This document shows positions 28,707 to 37,592 of a stretch of 64,000 nucleotides of DNA, piece after piece. The stretch comes from Nonomuraea glycinis (GTDB lineage Bacteria; Actinomycetota; Actinomycetes; Streptosporangiales; Streptosporangiaceae): the NCBI RefSeq assembly GCF_014646515.1, contig NZ_BMNK01000003.1, positions 310,001 through 374,000 on the forward strand. The letters are read 5' to 3'. The position numbers and the translations under genes were made by a program. A model generated the notes under the pieces. It was given only the letters and a program-made list of their open reading frames with translations, had not been told where the DNA came from and made no database searches. The number at the start of each line of letters is the position of its first letter. The first letter of the stretch is position 1.

Positions 28707-29771
28707 ATGAGCCGGCAACTGCGTGCGCAAGATGCCCAATGCTCGATCGCCCAGGCAGCCGCCGTCATCGGCGACTGGTGGAGCCTGCTCATCGTGCGCG
28801 AGGTGGCCCGCGGGCACCGGCGCTTCGAAGATCTGCTCGGGGAGCTCGGCATCTCCCGCAAGGTCCTCACCGAACGGCTGAAACACCTGGTGGAGCATGG
28901 GGTGCTGACCCGCGACCCCTATCAGACCCGGCCAGTACGCCATGAGTACGTCCTGACGGACACCGGCTGGGCGCTGGCCCCTTTGCTCATCACCATGCAG
29001 GACTGGGCGGACCGCTGGCTCCTCGGCGACGGCACCCTCACCGCCCTACCGGAAAGCCACGACACCGAGACCGCCCGCGTCCACGGCCTCCTCGGCACCC
29101 GCATCCCCACTCCCCTCCTCCTCCCGGCCACCCGCCCCTCCCCGCCGTCCACCGAGCCCGGCCACCGTGAAGCAGCTGAACTCAACCCACAGGTCCACCC
29201 CCAACCAGCCCACACCTCGCCAAACCTCCACCCCGGCGCAACACCGCGCCCGGACGGCAGGGCGCAGGTCGGTTCAGGGGTGGTCGGCGTAGCGGGGGCG
29301 GGGTGGAGCGGGGCGAGTGATGTGGTCGCCGATGCGGGAGCCACGGTGTTGTTCGGCTATCCGGCGACGGGTACGCCCGGCGCCCTGCCGCCGCATTGGG
29401 GGGACATCCCCGGCACGATGGGGTGCACTCTGGAGAACCGCCTCTTCCGTGACAGGCTGCCCGAGTTCGCCGTCGAAGGGATCGCCGTACACGGGGTGAG
29501 CACCCAACGGCCCGACGAGCAAGCCGCCTTCGCCGAGGCCGAGGGCATCACGTTCCCGCTGCTCTCCGACATGGACCTGAGGCTGGCGGCGGCACTCAGG
29601 CTGCCCACCTTCCGCGCAGGTCAAGCGATACGCCTCAAACGCCTCATTTTGGTGGTGGACCGGCTGCGCGTCGTACGCCATGTCATCTTTCCCGTGCTCG
29701 ACATCCCCACGGCCATCACGCAGTCCCTGACGGCAGCCCGCGCCGTCACCCAAGGCCGCCACACGCACTGA
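28707..29771 (+). CDS. HxlR regulator fused to a peroxiredoxin-like domain
   Basis: A 354-residue fusion. Residues 1-110 are an HxlR winged-helix domain (CSIAQAAAVIGDWWSLLIV; then SRKVLTERLKHLVEHG and the wing H-E-Y-V-L-T-D-T-G). C12 is at the position used by thiol-sensing HxlR proteins such as HypR. Residues 110-205 are a linker rich in P, T and H. Residues 206-345 resemble BCP/AhpC-type redoxins (GCTLENRLFRDRLPEFA, FPLLSDMDLRLAAAL), with C240 as candidate peroxidatic cysteine. C12 and C240 are the only cysteines in the protein. This suggests a peroxide-responsive regulator. The flavin monooxygenase upstream could be a source of peroxide or a target gene. Confidence 0.85.
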   Translation: MSRQLRAQDAQCSIAQAAAVIGDWWSLLIVREVARGHRRFEDLLGELGISRKVLTERLKHLVEHGVLTRDPYQTRPVRHEYVLTDTGWALAPLLITMQDWADRWLLGDGTLTALPESHDTETARVHGLLGTRIPTPLLLPATRPSPPSTEPGHREAAELNPQVHPQPAHTSPNLHPGATPRPDGRAQVGSGVVGVAGAGWSGASDVVADAGATVLFGYPATGTPGALPPHWGDIPGTMGCTLENRLFRDRLPEFAVEGIAVHGVSTQRPDEQAAFAEAEGITFPLLSDMDLRLAAALRLPTFRAGQAIRLKRLILVVDRLRVVRHVIFPVLDIPTAITQSLTAARAVTQGRHTH

Positions 29772-29881
29772 AGGACGCAGGCAGCGATCAGCAGCTCCTT
29801 TCCTGGCCTCGCGTGCCATCGCGCATCTCCAGGCTCCGCAGGACACCGGCGCAGCCTTTCGCCTTGGCTGGAAATGGTGCA

Positions 29882-29895
29882 CGAACGACCGTTCG
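29882..29895. promoter_or_regulatory. LexA/SOS-box-like palindrome
   Basis: CGAAC-GACC-GTTCG matches the Gram-positive LexA core CGAAC-N4-GTTCG. It lies about 100 bp upstream of the repeat-rich protein gene, in a 226-bp gap otherwise without recognised features. Confidence 0.35.
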
Positions 29896-29997
29896 CGGAC
29901 GTTCCGCACCAGGCCTAATAAGCCGGGTCGCAGGTGGTGACTTCGCTGAGCTGGTTTGTCGGCGGAGTCCTCTAAGCTCCGTAGCCTGTGATCAACT

Positions 29998-32313
29998 ATG
30001 AGGGCGAAGGCAGGTCCGGTGGCACGTCTCATCCGTGGTCTCGACAACACGGTGCTGGTGGAGTTCGGGGAGCTCGCCATCTTCTTCGAACGCAACGACG
30101 GTGACATCCTCCTGGAGAGTCCTGGCGACGGCGATCTAGCCCACATTCGCCTGGAAGCCTGGGACTCGCCACCACCTGAGCCGGACACCGCCTGGGTCCC
30201 CGTCGAGAACACCACCATCGAGGGCGGCACCGGCTTCGTGGCCGTCGGCTCGGTCGCGGAGGACGCGACCGAGCGCTTCGTCATCGGCCCACCCCACTTC
30301 CTGTACGGCCTGACCGCGCACTCCCAGCCCGCGGGGGAGCTTCCGGCGACCGGATCGGAGGAGGAGTTGGAGCAGGCGTACGAGAGCCGGGAGCCCGAGC
30401 GGTGGCTGATCAGGTTCTGGCCGATCCGGGATGCCTTCGACCCTGCCAGACACGCCCGCCCCGACCACGTCGACAGCCTGCCGACCGCAGACGCAGACCC
30501 CCAGGACTTCCCCCCGAACGCGACACCCCCGACTCCCCAGTCACAGAGCTTCCTCCCCGACCTGAAACCGCCGACCCACCAGGCAGCCTCAAGGGTTCCG
30601 GCCACCGACGTACAGGTCTTTCCTCCACACGCGAGAACCCCGGCCTCCGACCTCCAGATCCGCCCACCGACCCAGGGAGCTCCGACACCAGGCTTACCGG
30701 ACCAACCGCCGGTCCAGGGAGTCTCGACACCGGGCCTACCCGACCTCCCACTGACCCAGGAGGCTCGGGCACCAGGCTTACCGGACCATCCGCCCGCCCA
30801 GGGGGGTCCGACACCGGGCCTACCCGACCTCCCACTGACCCAGGAGGCTCGGGCACCAGGCTTACCGGACCATCCGCCCGCCCAGGGGGTTTCGGCATCG
30901 GGCGTATCGGACCACCCGCCGACCCAAGGAGTTCCGGCATCAGGCTCACCTGCCCTCCCGCCGGCCCGGGGGGTTTCGGCATCGGGCGTATCCGACTTTT
31001 CGCAACATGCGAGGACCTCGGCTGCTGAGGGGCGGGACTCCTCGTCGGACATGTGGACTCCGGCCGTTCCGCCACGTGCTGCGGTGCCGGGGGGAGACGC
31101 CGTGCCTTCAGCGGGCCTCGACGGCGTAGAGCAGCGGCCTCTACCGGTCAAGGTGCCGGTCTCTGAGGCGGCGGACTGGCCGGCGGCTCGGGTCGCGCGC
31201 GAACAGGCCGTGCTGGAGGAGCAGCTCGCGGAGCAGGGGGCGACCATGGCCGATTTCTTGGCCGCCAAAGGGCTCCCTCCGGACACGCCGTTCGACCGGA
31301 TGGCGAAGACGGTGCGGCAGCGGAGCCTGGGTGAGATGGCGGAGCGCGAAGGGTGGCCGGACTGGTGGAGGGCGCTGGCAAGGCGATATCCCGACCTCGG
31401 CCCGCAGTGGCGGTCGAACTCGCATGAAGCTGTGGACTGGCCTGTTGAGCGCCGCCATGAGTTGGCACGAGCTCTGGTCGCCCGCATCCGTACCTCCACG
31501 ATCCTGAATCGGGACGATGCCCGTACGTTCGTCACTGACATCCGCGTCAACAAGGCCGAGCCCGGCGACACCTGCCGAGGCTGGCGCTGGGAGAGCGCTG
31601 GAGCCCCGGACCACGAGACGCTGACCGTGAACCGCCGGGTGGTGTACGAGGACGTGATGAGCGGCACGACCCTGGTCACCGGCATCGTCACCGTCCTGTG
31701 GCGTGACCAGGAGGGCCATCACGTCCGCGACGCCGAGCCGGTCGAAGCCGCTCGTCTCATCTGCGCCGAGGCAGTCTGGGCAGCCTCCACCCAAGGCCCC
31801 GCCAACCGTGAATGGCGCACCCCCTCCACGACCACCCACCTCCCGGCCACACCTCACCCCCCGCAAACCGCCCAACCACCCGTCGAAGATGGATCCCCTG
31901 TCCCGAGACAGCCCTCCCCCACAGCCCAGCACCCCGTAACGAGGCAACCCCCGACCACAGCCCAACACCCCGTGGCAGGGCAGCCCCCCACCACCGGCGA
32001 GCGCCCATCACCGCACGGCCCTCCGCCACAGACGGGCACCCCGCCGCAGACGGGCACCCCGCCGCAGACGGGCACCCCGTCACAGGCGGGCACCCCGCCG
32101 CAGGCAGGCCCTCCGCCGCAGGCGGGCACCCCGTCACAGCAGAACTCCCCGTCACCAGCGCCAAGCGCCCCGCCCGAAAGCAGTCCCCAGGCCACCGGCC
32201 AGCGTCCCGTCACGGGGCAGCCTCCCGCCGCCGGCGGGCGACCGGTCACGGAGCAATTCCCGCTACCGGCGAGCTTTCCGTCGCAGGGCGACCGCCAGGC
32301 GAACGTCCAGTAG
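29998..32313 (+). CDS. Unrecognised repeat-rich protein
   Basis: A 771-residue protein that I do not recognise. Residues 1-155 are a conserved-looking globular domain (VARLIRGLDNTVLVEFGELAIFF; EPERWLIRFWP). Residues 160-370 are low complexity, proline-rich and include a duplicated 28-residue unit. Residues 385-600 look like a second globular domain, alpha-helical then beta (MADFLAAKGLPPDTPFDRMAK; SSTSTILNRDD-like; VVYEDVMSGTTLVTGIV). The tail is again proline/glutamine/threonine-rich with hexapeptide repeats. No signal peptide or membrane helix is seen. ATG 29998 has no good ribosome-binding site; a GTG at 30019 with GAAGGCAGG upstream may be the real start. Confidence 0.7.
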   Translation: MRAKAGPVARLIRGLDNTVLVEFGELAIFFERNDGDILLESPGDGDLAHIRLEAWDSPPPEPDTAWVPVENTTIEGGTGFVAVGSVAEDATERFVIGPPHFLYGLTAHSQPAGELPATGSEEELEQAYESREPERWLIRFWPIRDAFDPARHARPDHVDSLPTADADPQDFPPNATPPTPQSQSFLPDLKPPTHQAASRVPATDVQVFPPHARTPASDLQIRPPTQGAPTPGLPDQPPVQGVSTPGLPDLPLTQEARAPGLPDHPPAQGGPTPGLPDLPLTQEARAPGLPDHPPAQGVSASGVSDHPPTQGVPASGSPALPPARGVSASGVSDFSQHARTSAAEGRDSSSDMWTPAVPPRAAVPGGDAVPSAGLDGVEQRPLPVKVPVSEAADWPAARVAREQAVLEEQLAEQGATMADFLAAKGLPPDTPFDRMAKTVRQRSLGEMAEREGWPDWWRALARRYPDLGPQWRSNSHEAVDWPVERRHELARALVARIRTSTILNRDDARTFVTDIRVNKAEPGDTCRGWRWESAGAPDHETLTVNRRVVYEDVMSGTTLVTGIVTVLWRDQEGHHVRDAEPVEAARLICAEAVWAASTQGPANREWRTPSTTTHLPATPHPPQTAQPPVEDGSPVPRQPSPTAQHPVTRQPPTTAQHPVAGQPPTTGERPSPHGPPPQTGTPPQTGTPPQTGTPSQAGTPPQAGPPPQAGTPSQQNSPSPAPSAPPESSPQATGQRPVTGQPPAAGGRPVTEQFPLPASFPSQGDRQANVQ
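30725..30892 (+). repeat. 84-bp direct repeat, two near-identical copies, within coding region
   Basis: The unit starts at 30725 and again at 30809 and encodes a 28-residue PTPGLPDLPLTQEARAP... block. Shorter, diverged relatives flank it from about 30660 to 31010. Frame is preserved, consistent with slippage or unequal crossing-over in a linker. Confidence 0.85.
32023..32148 (+). repeat. 18-bp tandem repeat, seven units (PPQTGT)
   Basis: Seven consecutive 18-bp units encode PPQTGT and variants (PSQAGT, PPQAGP) near the C-terminus of the repeat-rich protein. Period and frame are strictly kept. Confidence 0.85.
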
Positions 32314-32354
32314 CCGGGTGGCCTCATTGGGCCGGCCCAGTTCAACGGGCGGGC

Positions 32355-33566
32355 CTATGCGGCGAGGGCCGGTGATGGGTGGCAGTCGATGGAGGCCAGG
32401 GAAGCTCGACTCGTTTCCGGGAGCCAGTCGTTGAGGCCGTCTGGGAAGTCCGGGGGTGGGGCGACTTTGAGGCAGGTGGTCTGGTCGGTGCCGTCTGCGG
32501 GGGCGACCTTGAGGCGGGTGGTGACGCCGGGGCGGCCTGGCTCGGGGGAGCCGGTTTCGCAGGGGGTGAGGCGGACGGTGAAGGGCGTTGGGTCGTGGTC
32601 GCCGGGCGGGGAGGGCTCTATCCGCAGGTGGTCGTCGATGGTGCGCTGCCTGGCGTCAGGGTGCGCGGTGACGAAGGCCAACTGGTCGGCGACCAGGCGG
32701 TGGGCGACCAGGCGCAGCAGGCCGGTGGCGCACTCGCGGTGGGTGCAGGCCGCGCCGTCCAGGGTGATCTCGGGCAGGGCGAAGCGCCGGAGTCCTCGCG
32801 AGGTGACGCTCAGGCCATCCCAGGCGTCTGGCTCAGCTGCGCGAGGGCCCCAGCCCGGCTCCGGTCCTTGAGAGTCCCGGTCCCGCCCCAACCCACGGGA
32901 GTCAAGGTCCAACCCCAACCCACGGGGGTCAAGGTCCGACCCCAACCCACGGGGGTCAAGGTCCAACCCCAACCCACGGGGGTCAGGGTCCGACCCCAAC
33001 CCACGGGAGTCCCGGCGCGGCTGCAGCCCTTGGGGGTTCCAGGCTGGCTCTGATGTGTCGGTGCTTTGGGGTGGGGTGTTGGCCCAAGGGGGTGGAGGGG
33101 GGTAGGGGAGGGTGTCTTGGGAGTGGATGGACCAGCTCAGCCAGTTGTCGCCCAGATCGAAGTCCACCGGCTCCCCCTCCGCCCTTTCGCAGGCGGGCAC
33201 GGCCGTGCTGCTCAGGGGGTCGATCAGCAGGCCGTCGTACTCGCGGGCCAGGGCGCGGGCCGTCGCGCGGGCGAGCTGCAGGCTGCCGGGCAGCTCGTGC
33301 GGTGCGGCCGTCGTCGAGATGACAAGGTGCTGCCCGGAGCGGCGCGGCAGGCGCCGCTCGGCAGGCGTGAGGCTGGTCCAGCCGGGTCTCCATGGTGTCG
33401 GATGGTGGGTGACCAGCAGCGCCGGGCTGCCGATCGCTCTTATGGCAGCCCTTCTGTGGGATGCGCCCACCCGCCATGGCACGGCTGTGACGTCGAACGG
33501 GATCCGCTCGGCGACGACGACGAACAGGGACGTCAACGCGTAGGGCAGCGAAAGGACGATCTTCAT
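32355..33566 (-). CDS. Unrecognised protein with internal nonapeptide repeats
   Basis: A 403-residue protein that I do not recognise. The N-terminal 160 residues look globular (MKIVLSLPYALTSLFVVV; SGQHLVISTTAAPHELPGS; AREYDGLLIDPLSSTAV). Residues about 185-230 are five copies of an RGLGSDPDP-like nonapeptide, and the rest is a second globular part (FALPEITLDGAACTHRECATGLLRLVAHRL). The first 20 residues are hydrophobic and could be read as a signal anchor, but without a clear cleavage site. ATG 33566 has GGAGG 6 nt upstream. It converges with the other repeat-rich gene, 41 bp apart; GGGCCGGCCC at 32329-32338 lies between them. Confidence 0.72.
   Translation of the reverse strand: MKIVLSLPYALTSLFVVVAERIPFDVTAVPWRVGASHRRAAIRAIGSPALLVTHHPTPWRPGWTSLTPAERRLPRRSGQHLVISTTAAPHELPGSLQLARATARALAREYDGLLIDPLSSTAVPACERAEGEPVDFDLGDNWLSWSIHSQDTLPYPPPPPWANTPPQSTDTSEPAWNPQGLQPRRDSRGLGSDPDPRGLGLDLDPRGLGSDLDPRGLGLDLDSRGLGRDRDSQGPEPGWGPRAAEPDAWDGLSVTSRGLRRFALPEITLDGAACTHRECATGLLRLVAHRLVADQLAFVTAHPDARQRTIDDHLRIEPSPPGDHDPTPFTVRLTPCETGSPEPGRPGVTTRLKVAPADGTDQTTCLKVAPPPDFPDGLNDWLPETSRASLASIDCHPSPALAA
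32879..33013 (-). repeat. 27-bp tandem repeat, five units, within coding region
   Basis: Five 27-bp units run from 32879 to 33013 and differ at only a few positions, alternating between CCAACCCC and CCGACCCC. They encode RGLGSDPDP-type nonapeptides on the minus strand. The near-identity suggests recent expansion. Confidence 0.88.
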
Positions 33567-33682
33567 AAGAGCCTCCGGCGTTCGATGAGGCACTCAGGAT
33601 CGGCAATGCCCGGTCAGCGGCGTGGCGCCGAACGGCGTTCTGTGGATGACGAGAGGTTGTCCACAGCCAACCGGAGGGACGG

Positions 33683-34504
33683 TCAGCGTGCCCACATGGG
33701 GCCGAGGTACGCGCCGCCGGTCGCGTCGAGCACGTTGCCGGTGATCCAGCGAGCGTCGTCCGAGGCGAGGAAGGCGACCGCGTCGGCGATGTCGGCCGGC
33801 CGGCCGATCCTGCCGAGCGCGGTCAGATCCGTCAGGACGGCACGGAGCTCCGGGCTGCGCAGAGTGTCGTTGACCTCGGTGTCGGTGCTGCCGGGGCGCA
33901 CCGTGTTCACCGTGATGCCGCGTCCGCCGAGCGCGTTCGCCAGCGTCCGGCTCATGACCTCCAGCGCGCCCTTGGTCATCGCGTACGCGATCTGACTGGG
34001 CAGGGCGATCCGGGTGGCGAGCGAGGAGATGTTGACGATGCGCCCGCCGTCGGGCATCAACGGCAGCGTCGCCTGGACGAGGAACAGCGGCGCCTTCACA
34101 TTGATCGCGAAGACCTCGTCGAACCGCTCGGACGTCAGCTGGTCGACCGACCCGGCCGACCACACCGTCTCCAGGTTCCCGCAGGCCGCGTTGTTGACCA
34201 GGATGTCCAGCGGCCGCCCGCGCAGGCCGGCGGTCAGGCCGGTGAGCAACGTCCCCACGTCACCGTCCGTGCCGAACTCCGCCTGGACGGGGAAGGCTTC
34301 GCCACCGGCCTGTTCGATCGCGGCCACCGTCTCCTTGGCCGCGTCGGCGTGCCGGCTGTAGTGCACCGCCACCAGCGCGCCGTCCGTGGCCAGTCGCTGG
34401 GCGATGGCTCGGCCCATTCCCCGTGAGGCGCCGGTCACCAGCGCGGTCTTGCCCTTGAGGTCCGCCCTGCTCTTGAGGTCTGTCATGCCCTTGAGGTCCG
34501 TCAT
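33683..34504 (-). CDS. SDR family oxidoreductase
   Basis: A 273-residue classical short-chain dehydrogenase/reductase. NAD(P)-binding TGASRGMG (24-31), the structural NNAA, the catalytic serine in NISS and YAMTK with the YxxxK pair are all present. A basic residue after the glycine motif (SRG, HYSRH) hints at NADPH. The N-terminus carries three copies of an M-T-D-L-K-G-like hexapeptide (18-bp repeat), which is unusual and suggests replication slippage; the real fold starts at about residue 17. The ATG 34504 has GGGAGA upstream. It lies 85 bp downstream of a BTAD regulator in the same direction. Substrate unknown. Confidence 0.93.
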   Translation of the reverse strand: MTDLKGMTDLKSRADLKGKTALVTGASRGMGRAIAQRLATDGALVAVHYSRHADAAKETVAAIEQAGGEAFPVQAEFGTDGDVGTLLTGLTAGLRGRPLDILVNNAACGNLETVWSAGSVDQLTSERFDEVFAINVKAPLFLVQATLPLMPDGGRIVNISSLATRIALPSQIAYAMTKGALEVMSRTLANALGGRGITVNTVRPGSTDTEVNDTLRSPELRAVLTDLTALGRIGRPADIADAVAFLASDDARWITGNVLDATGGAYLGPMWAR

Positions 34505-34589
34505 GTCGGTCTCCCGTCAGTGATGAGGCGATGACCACGAGGCTGGCGGGGACCGCTCACCATACGGTCACCATCCGCACACCGGCCCT

Positions 34590-37463
34590 TCACCGCCCAC
34601 GGGCGTCGACCGCGGCCAGAGCGTCGGCCGAGGCGGCGGTGCTCGGGAGATCTCCGTACGCGCGCGCGATGGCGAGGGCCTGCCGATAGCACGAGCGGGC
34701 CTGGTCGGCGTCCCGTTCGGCCTCCGCGACCCGGCCGAGGCCGAAGAGGATCCGGTAGCGCGTCAACGCGGCGCCCATCGAGGCCCGGCCGCAGCCCCGC
34801 AACGCCCGGTCGTACAGGTCACGGGCGGCCGGCAGCTCGCCGCGCAGGCGCGCGAGGTCCGCGAGGCCGCGCAGGGCGCCGGCCTGGGTCTCGGGCGTGC
34901 CGGTACGGCGGGCGAAGTCAACGGCGCGCTCGTACTCCGCCTGCGCGGGGAGCAGCCGACCGGCGTCGGTCAGCCTGTCGGCGTTCCTGACGAGCAGCCT
35001 GGTCAGGTCCTCCACCGCGCCCAGCCGCCCCGCCAGGTCGATGGCCTCTGCCATCAGCGCGGTGGACTCCGTCTCGTCCGCCAGTCCGGCCAGTTGCTTC
35101 AGTACGGTGAGGACTCCCCATCGGTCCCCGATCTCCCGGAATCCCGCCAGCGCGGCGCGCAACGCCGGCTCGGCGGTGTCCCGATCGCCGCCGAACAGGC
35201 CCTTGACCCCCGATTCCATGCTGGTGAACGCTCGCGACCATGGATCGGCGGGCGTCTCCTCGTCCACGCGGGGACCGTTCATCATGAAGCGCAGGACGCG
35301 CAGGAACGGGTATCGGAGAGGCTGATCGGCGAGGCGCTCCAGCCGATCGCGCAGGAGCTGATCGTGCGCGTTGTCGGCGGCGGCGGCGTGCGCCACGCAG
35401 AGCGTGTACTCCTCTTCGAGACCCGCGGGCGGCTCGTCGCCGATCGTCACGAGCAGGCCGGCGGCCACCGCGGTCCGCTCGCCGGGCAGCCCGCGCAACT
35501 GTCCCTGCCACGACAGAGCGGCGAGCAGGCGGAGCCCGAGCGTGGGGTCGGCCGCCGCCGCCCAGTGGAGCGCCGCGTGGAAATTGCCACGTTCGGCGTC
35601 GAGGCGGGCCAGCCACTCCAGCTGATCAGGGCCGCGCAGGCACGGCTCGGCGGCCTGGGCCAGGTCGAGGAAGTAGGCAGCGTGGGCGGCGCGCACCTGT
35701 TCCCGCTCGCCGTCGTCGGCCAGCCGCTCGGCGCAGTACGCATGGACGGTCTCCAGCATGCGGTATCTGCCTCCGCCCGCCTCCACCAGGGACTTGTCGA
35801 CGAGGTCGGCGAGCAGTTCGACGGCTTCGCCCTCGGACGGCCCGCAGACCCGGGCGGCCGCGTGCAGCGATGCGCCGCCGCTGAACACCGTCAGCCGCGC
35901 GGCCAGCGCCTGCTCGGGGCGGCTCAGCAGATCCCAGCTCCAGCCGACGACCGAGCGGAGCGTCCGGTGCCGGGGCGCCGCGGAACGATCGCCGCGCGAC
36001 AGGAGCCGGAACCGGTCGTCCAGCCGGGCCTCGACCTCTTCGAGTGTCAGCGACCGCAGCCGCGCGGCCGCGAGCTCGATCGCCAGCGGCAGTCCGTCGA
36101 GTGCCCGGCAGATCCGTGCCACCGCGTCGGCGTTGGCGTCGCTGACCAGGAACCCGGGCCGCACGGCGGCGGCCCGGTCGGCGAACAGTCGCGCGGCCGG
36201 ATGGCCGCCGCCGTCCAGGGGCAGCGGCGGGACAGGGTGCAGCGTCTCCCCGGTGATGCCCAGCCTCTCCCTGCTGGTGACCAGGATCCGCAGGTCCCGG
36301 CAGGCCGCCAGCAGCCGGCGGGTGAGCGCGGCGACCTCGGCGACGACGTGTTCGCAGTTGTCCAGCACGAGCAGCACCCGGCGTTCGGCCAGCCCGGCGA
36401 TCAGCCGCTCCACGGGGTCGAGCGGACCGGACAGCGAAGGCACCAGCCCGGCCTCGCGCAGGCCCAGCGCGTTGATCAGCGCCTGGGGAACGGCCGCGCC
36501 GTCGGCCAGGGCGGCAAGGTCGACGAAGCGGACCTCATCCTGTTCCCGTCCGGCGGCCTCGACCGCCAGCCGGGTCTTACCGACTCCGCCCGGCCCGGTG
36601 AGCGTGACCAGGCGTCGCTCGCCGAGCAGCGCGCGGACGCGTTCGAGGTCGCCGTCGCGCCCCACGAAGGTGGTGAACTGCGCCGGGACCCCGCCTCCCA
36701 CCGCTTCGGCGGGCGCGGGCCCGGCGCGCAGCATCGCCAGGTGCACATCGCCGAGCTCCGGGGAGGGATCGACGCCGAGCTCCTCGGCCAGCGTCCGCCG
36801 CGCGTCTTCGAACACCAGGAGCGCCTCGGCCTTGCGGCCGCTTCCGTACAGGGCCCGCATGAGCTGTCCGCGCAGCCGCTCCCGGAGCGGATGGGCCGCT
36901 ACGATCTCCGGCAGCTCCGCCGCCAGGTCGTGGTGCTCACCGCGCGCCAGCCGCGCCTCCACCAGGTCCTGGAGTACGGCCAGCCGCAGCTCCTCCAGCC
37001 GGGCGGCCTGCTCCCCGGCGAAGGGCGCGTCGATGACGTCGGCCAGCGCCGGCCCCCGCCACAGCTCCAGGGCCTCGCCCAGCAGCCGGGCGGCGCCTTC
37101 GTGGTCTCCGGCGGCGAGCGAGCGCCGCCCTTCACCGGCGAGCCGCTCGCATCGGTGGACGTCGACGTCATCGGGATCGGCGAGCAGCAGATACCCGGCG
37201 GGACCGAACTGGAGCCGATCCCCGGTCTCGCCCGCGGCCCCGAGCCGGCGACGCAGCCGGGACACCTGGGACTGCAGGGCGTGCGCCGCGCCACTCGGCG
37301 CCCCCGGGCCGTACAGGCCCTCGACGAGTGGTCGCACGGCCACCGTCCGGCCCGCGTTCAGCAGCAGGATCGCCAGCAGCGCACGCGAGCGCGGTCCGCC
37401 GACGGCGACCGTCTCGCCGTCGGCCGACCACACCTCCACGGCCCCCAGGACCCCGAATCGCAC
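34590..37463 (-). CDS. BTAD/SARP-type regulator with NB-ARC ATPase and TPR-like tail
   Basis: A 957-residue AfsR-like transcriptional regulator. Residues 1-95 are an OmpR-type winged helix (MRFGVLGAVEVWSADG; SRALLAILLLNAGRTV), 100-245 the bacterial transcriptional activation domain, 260-600 an NB-ARC STAND ATPase with Walker A GPGGVGKT (290-297) and Walker B RVLLVLDNCEHV, and 600-957 helical repeats of TPR type. Such regulators often control secondary metabolism or developmental genes. GTG start with only a weak ribosome-binding site. The SDR gene downstream is in the same orientation and could be a target. No biosynthetic gene cluster is adjacent. Confidence 0.93.
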   Translation of the reverse strand: MRFGVLGAVEVWSADGETVAVGGPRSRALLAILLLNAGRTVAVRPLVEGLYGPGAPSGAAHALQSQVSRLRRRLGAAGETGDRLQFGPAGYLLLADPDDVDVHRCERLAGEGRRSLAAGDHEGAARLLGEALELWRGPALADVIDAPFAGEQAARLEELRLAVLQDLVEARLARGEHHDLAAELPEIVAAHPLRERLRGQLMRALYGSGRKAEALLVFEDARRTLAEELGVDPSPELGDVHLAMLRAGPAPAEAVGGGVPAQFTTFVGRDGDLERVRALLGERRLVTLTGPGGVGKTRLAVEAAGREQDEVRFVDLAALADGAAVPQALINALGLREAGLVPSLSGPLDPVERLIAGLAERRVLLVLDNCEHVVAEVAALTRRLLAACRDLRILVTSRERLGITGETLHPVPPLPLDGGGHPAARLFADRAAAVRPGFLVSDANADAVARICRALDGLPLAIELAAARLRSLTLEEVEARLDDRFRLLSRGDRSAAPRHRTLRSVVGWSWDLLSRPEQALAARLTVFSGGASLHAAARVCGPSEGEAVELLADLVDKSLVEAGGGRYRMLETVHAYCAERLADDGEREQVRAAHAAYFLDLAQAAEPCLRGPDQLEWLARLDAERGNFHAALHWAAAADPTLGLRLLAALSWQGQLRGLPGERTAVAAGLLVTIGDEPPAGLEEEYTLCVAHAAAADNAHDQLLRDRLERLADQPLRYPFLRVLRFMMNGPRVDEETPADPWSRAFTSMESGVKGLFGGDRDTAEPALRAALAGFREIGDRWGVLTVLKQLAGLADETESTALMAEAIDLAGRLGAVEDLTRLLVRNADRLTDAGRLLPAQAEYERAVDFARRTGTPETQAGALRGLADLARLRGELPAARDLYDRALRGCGRASMGAALTRYRILFGLGRVAEAERDADQARSCYRQALAIARAYGDLPSTAASADALAAVDARGR

Positions 37464-37592
37464 GGCAGGCGGTCAGGAGCCGGGCAGGTCCGTGGCGCGG
37501 GGAAGGGCGCATTCCCCTGTCCGGGCCCTGTGCCGCACGGTCACCACTCCCCCGTCGATCGGTCTGTCGCGCAGCAACCCTATGGCCGGTGC

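Noticed and set aside
32879..33013. Possible CRISPR array
   Set aside because: Units are contiguous 27-bp tandem repeats without spacers and preserve a coding frame; no cas gene is nearby.
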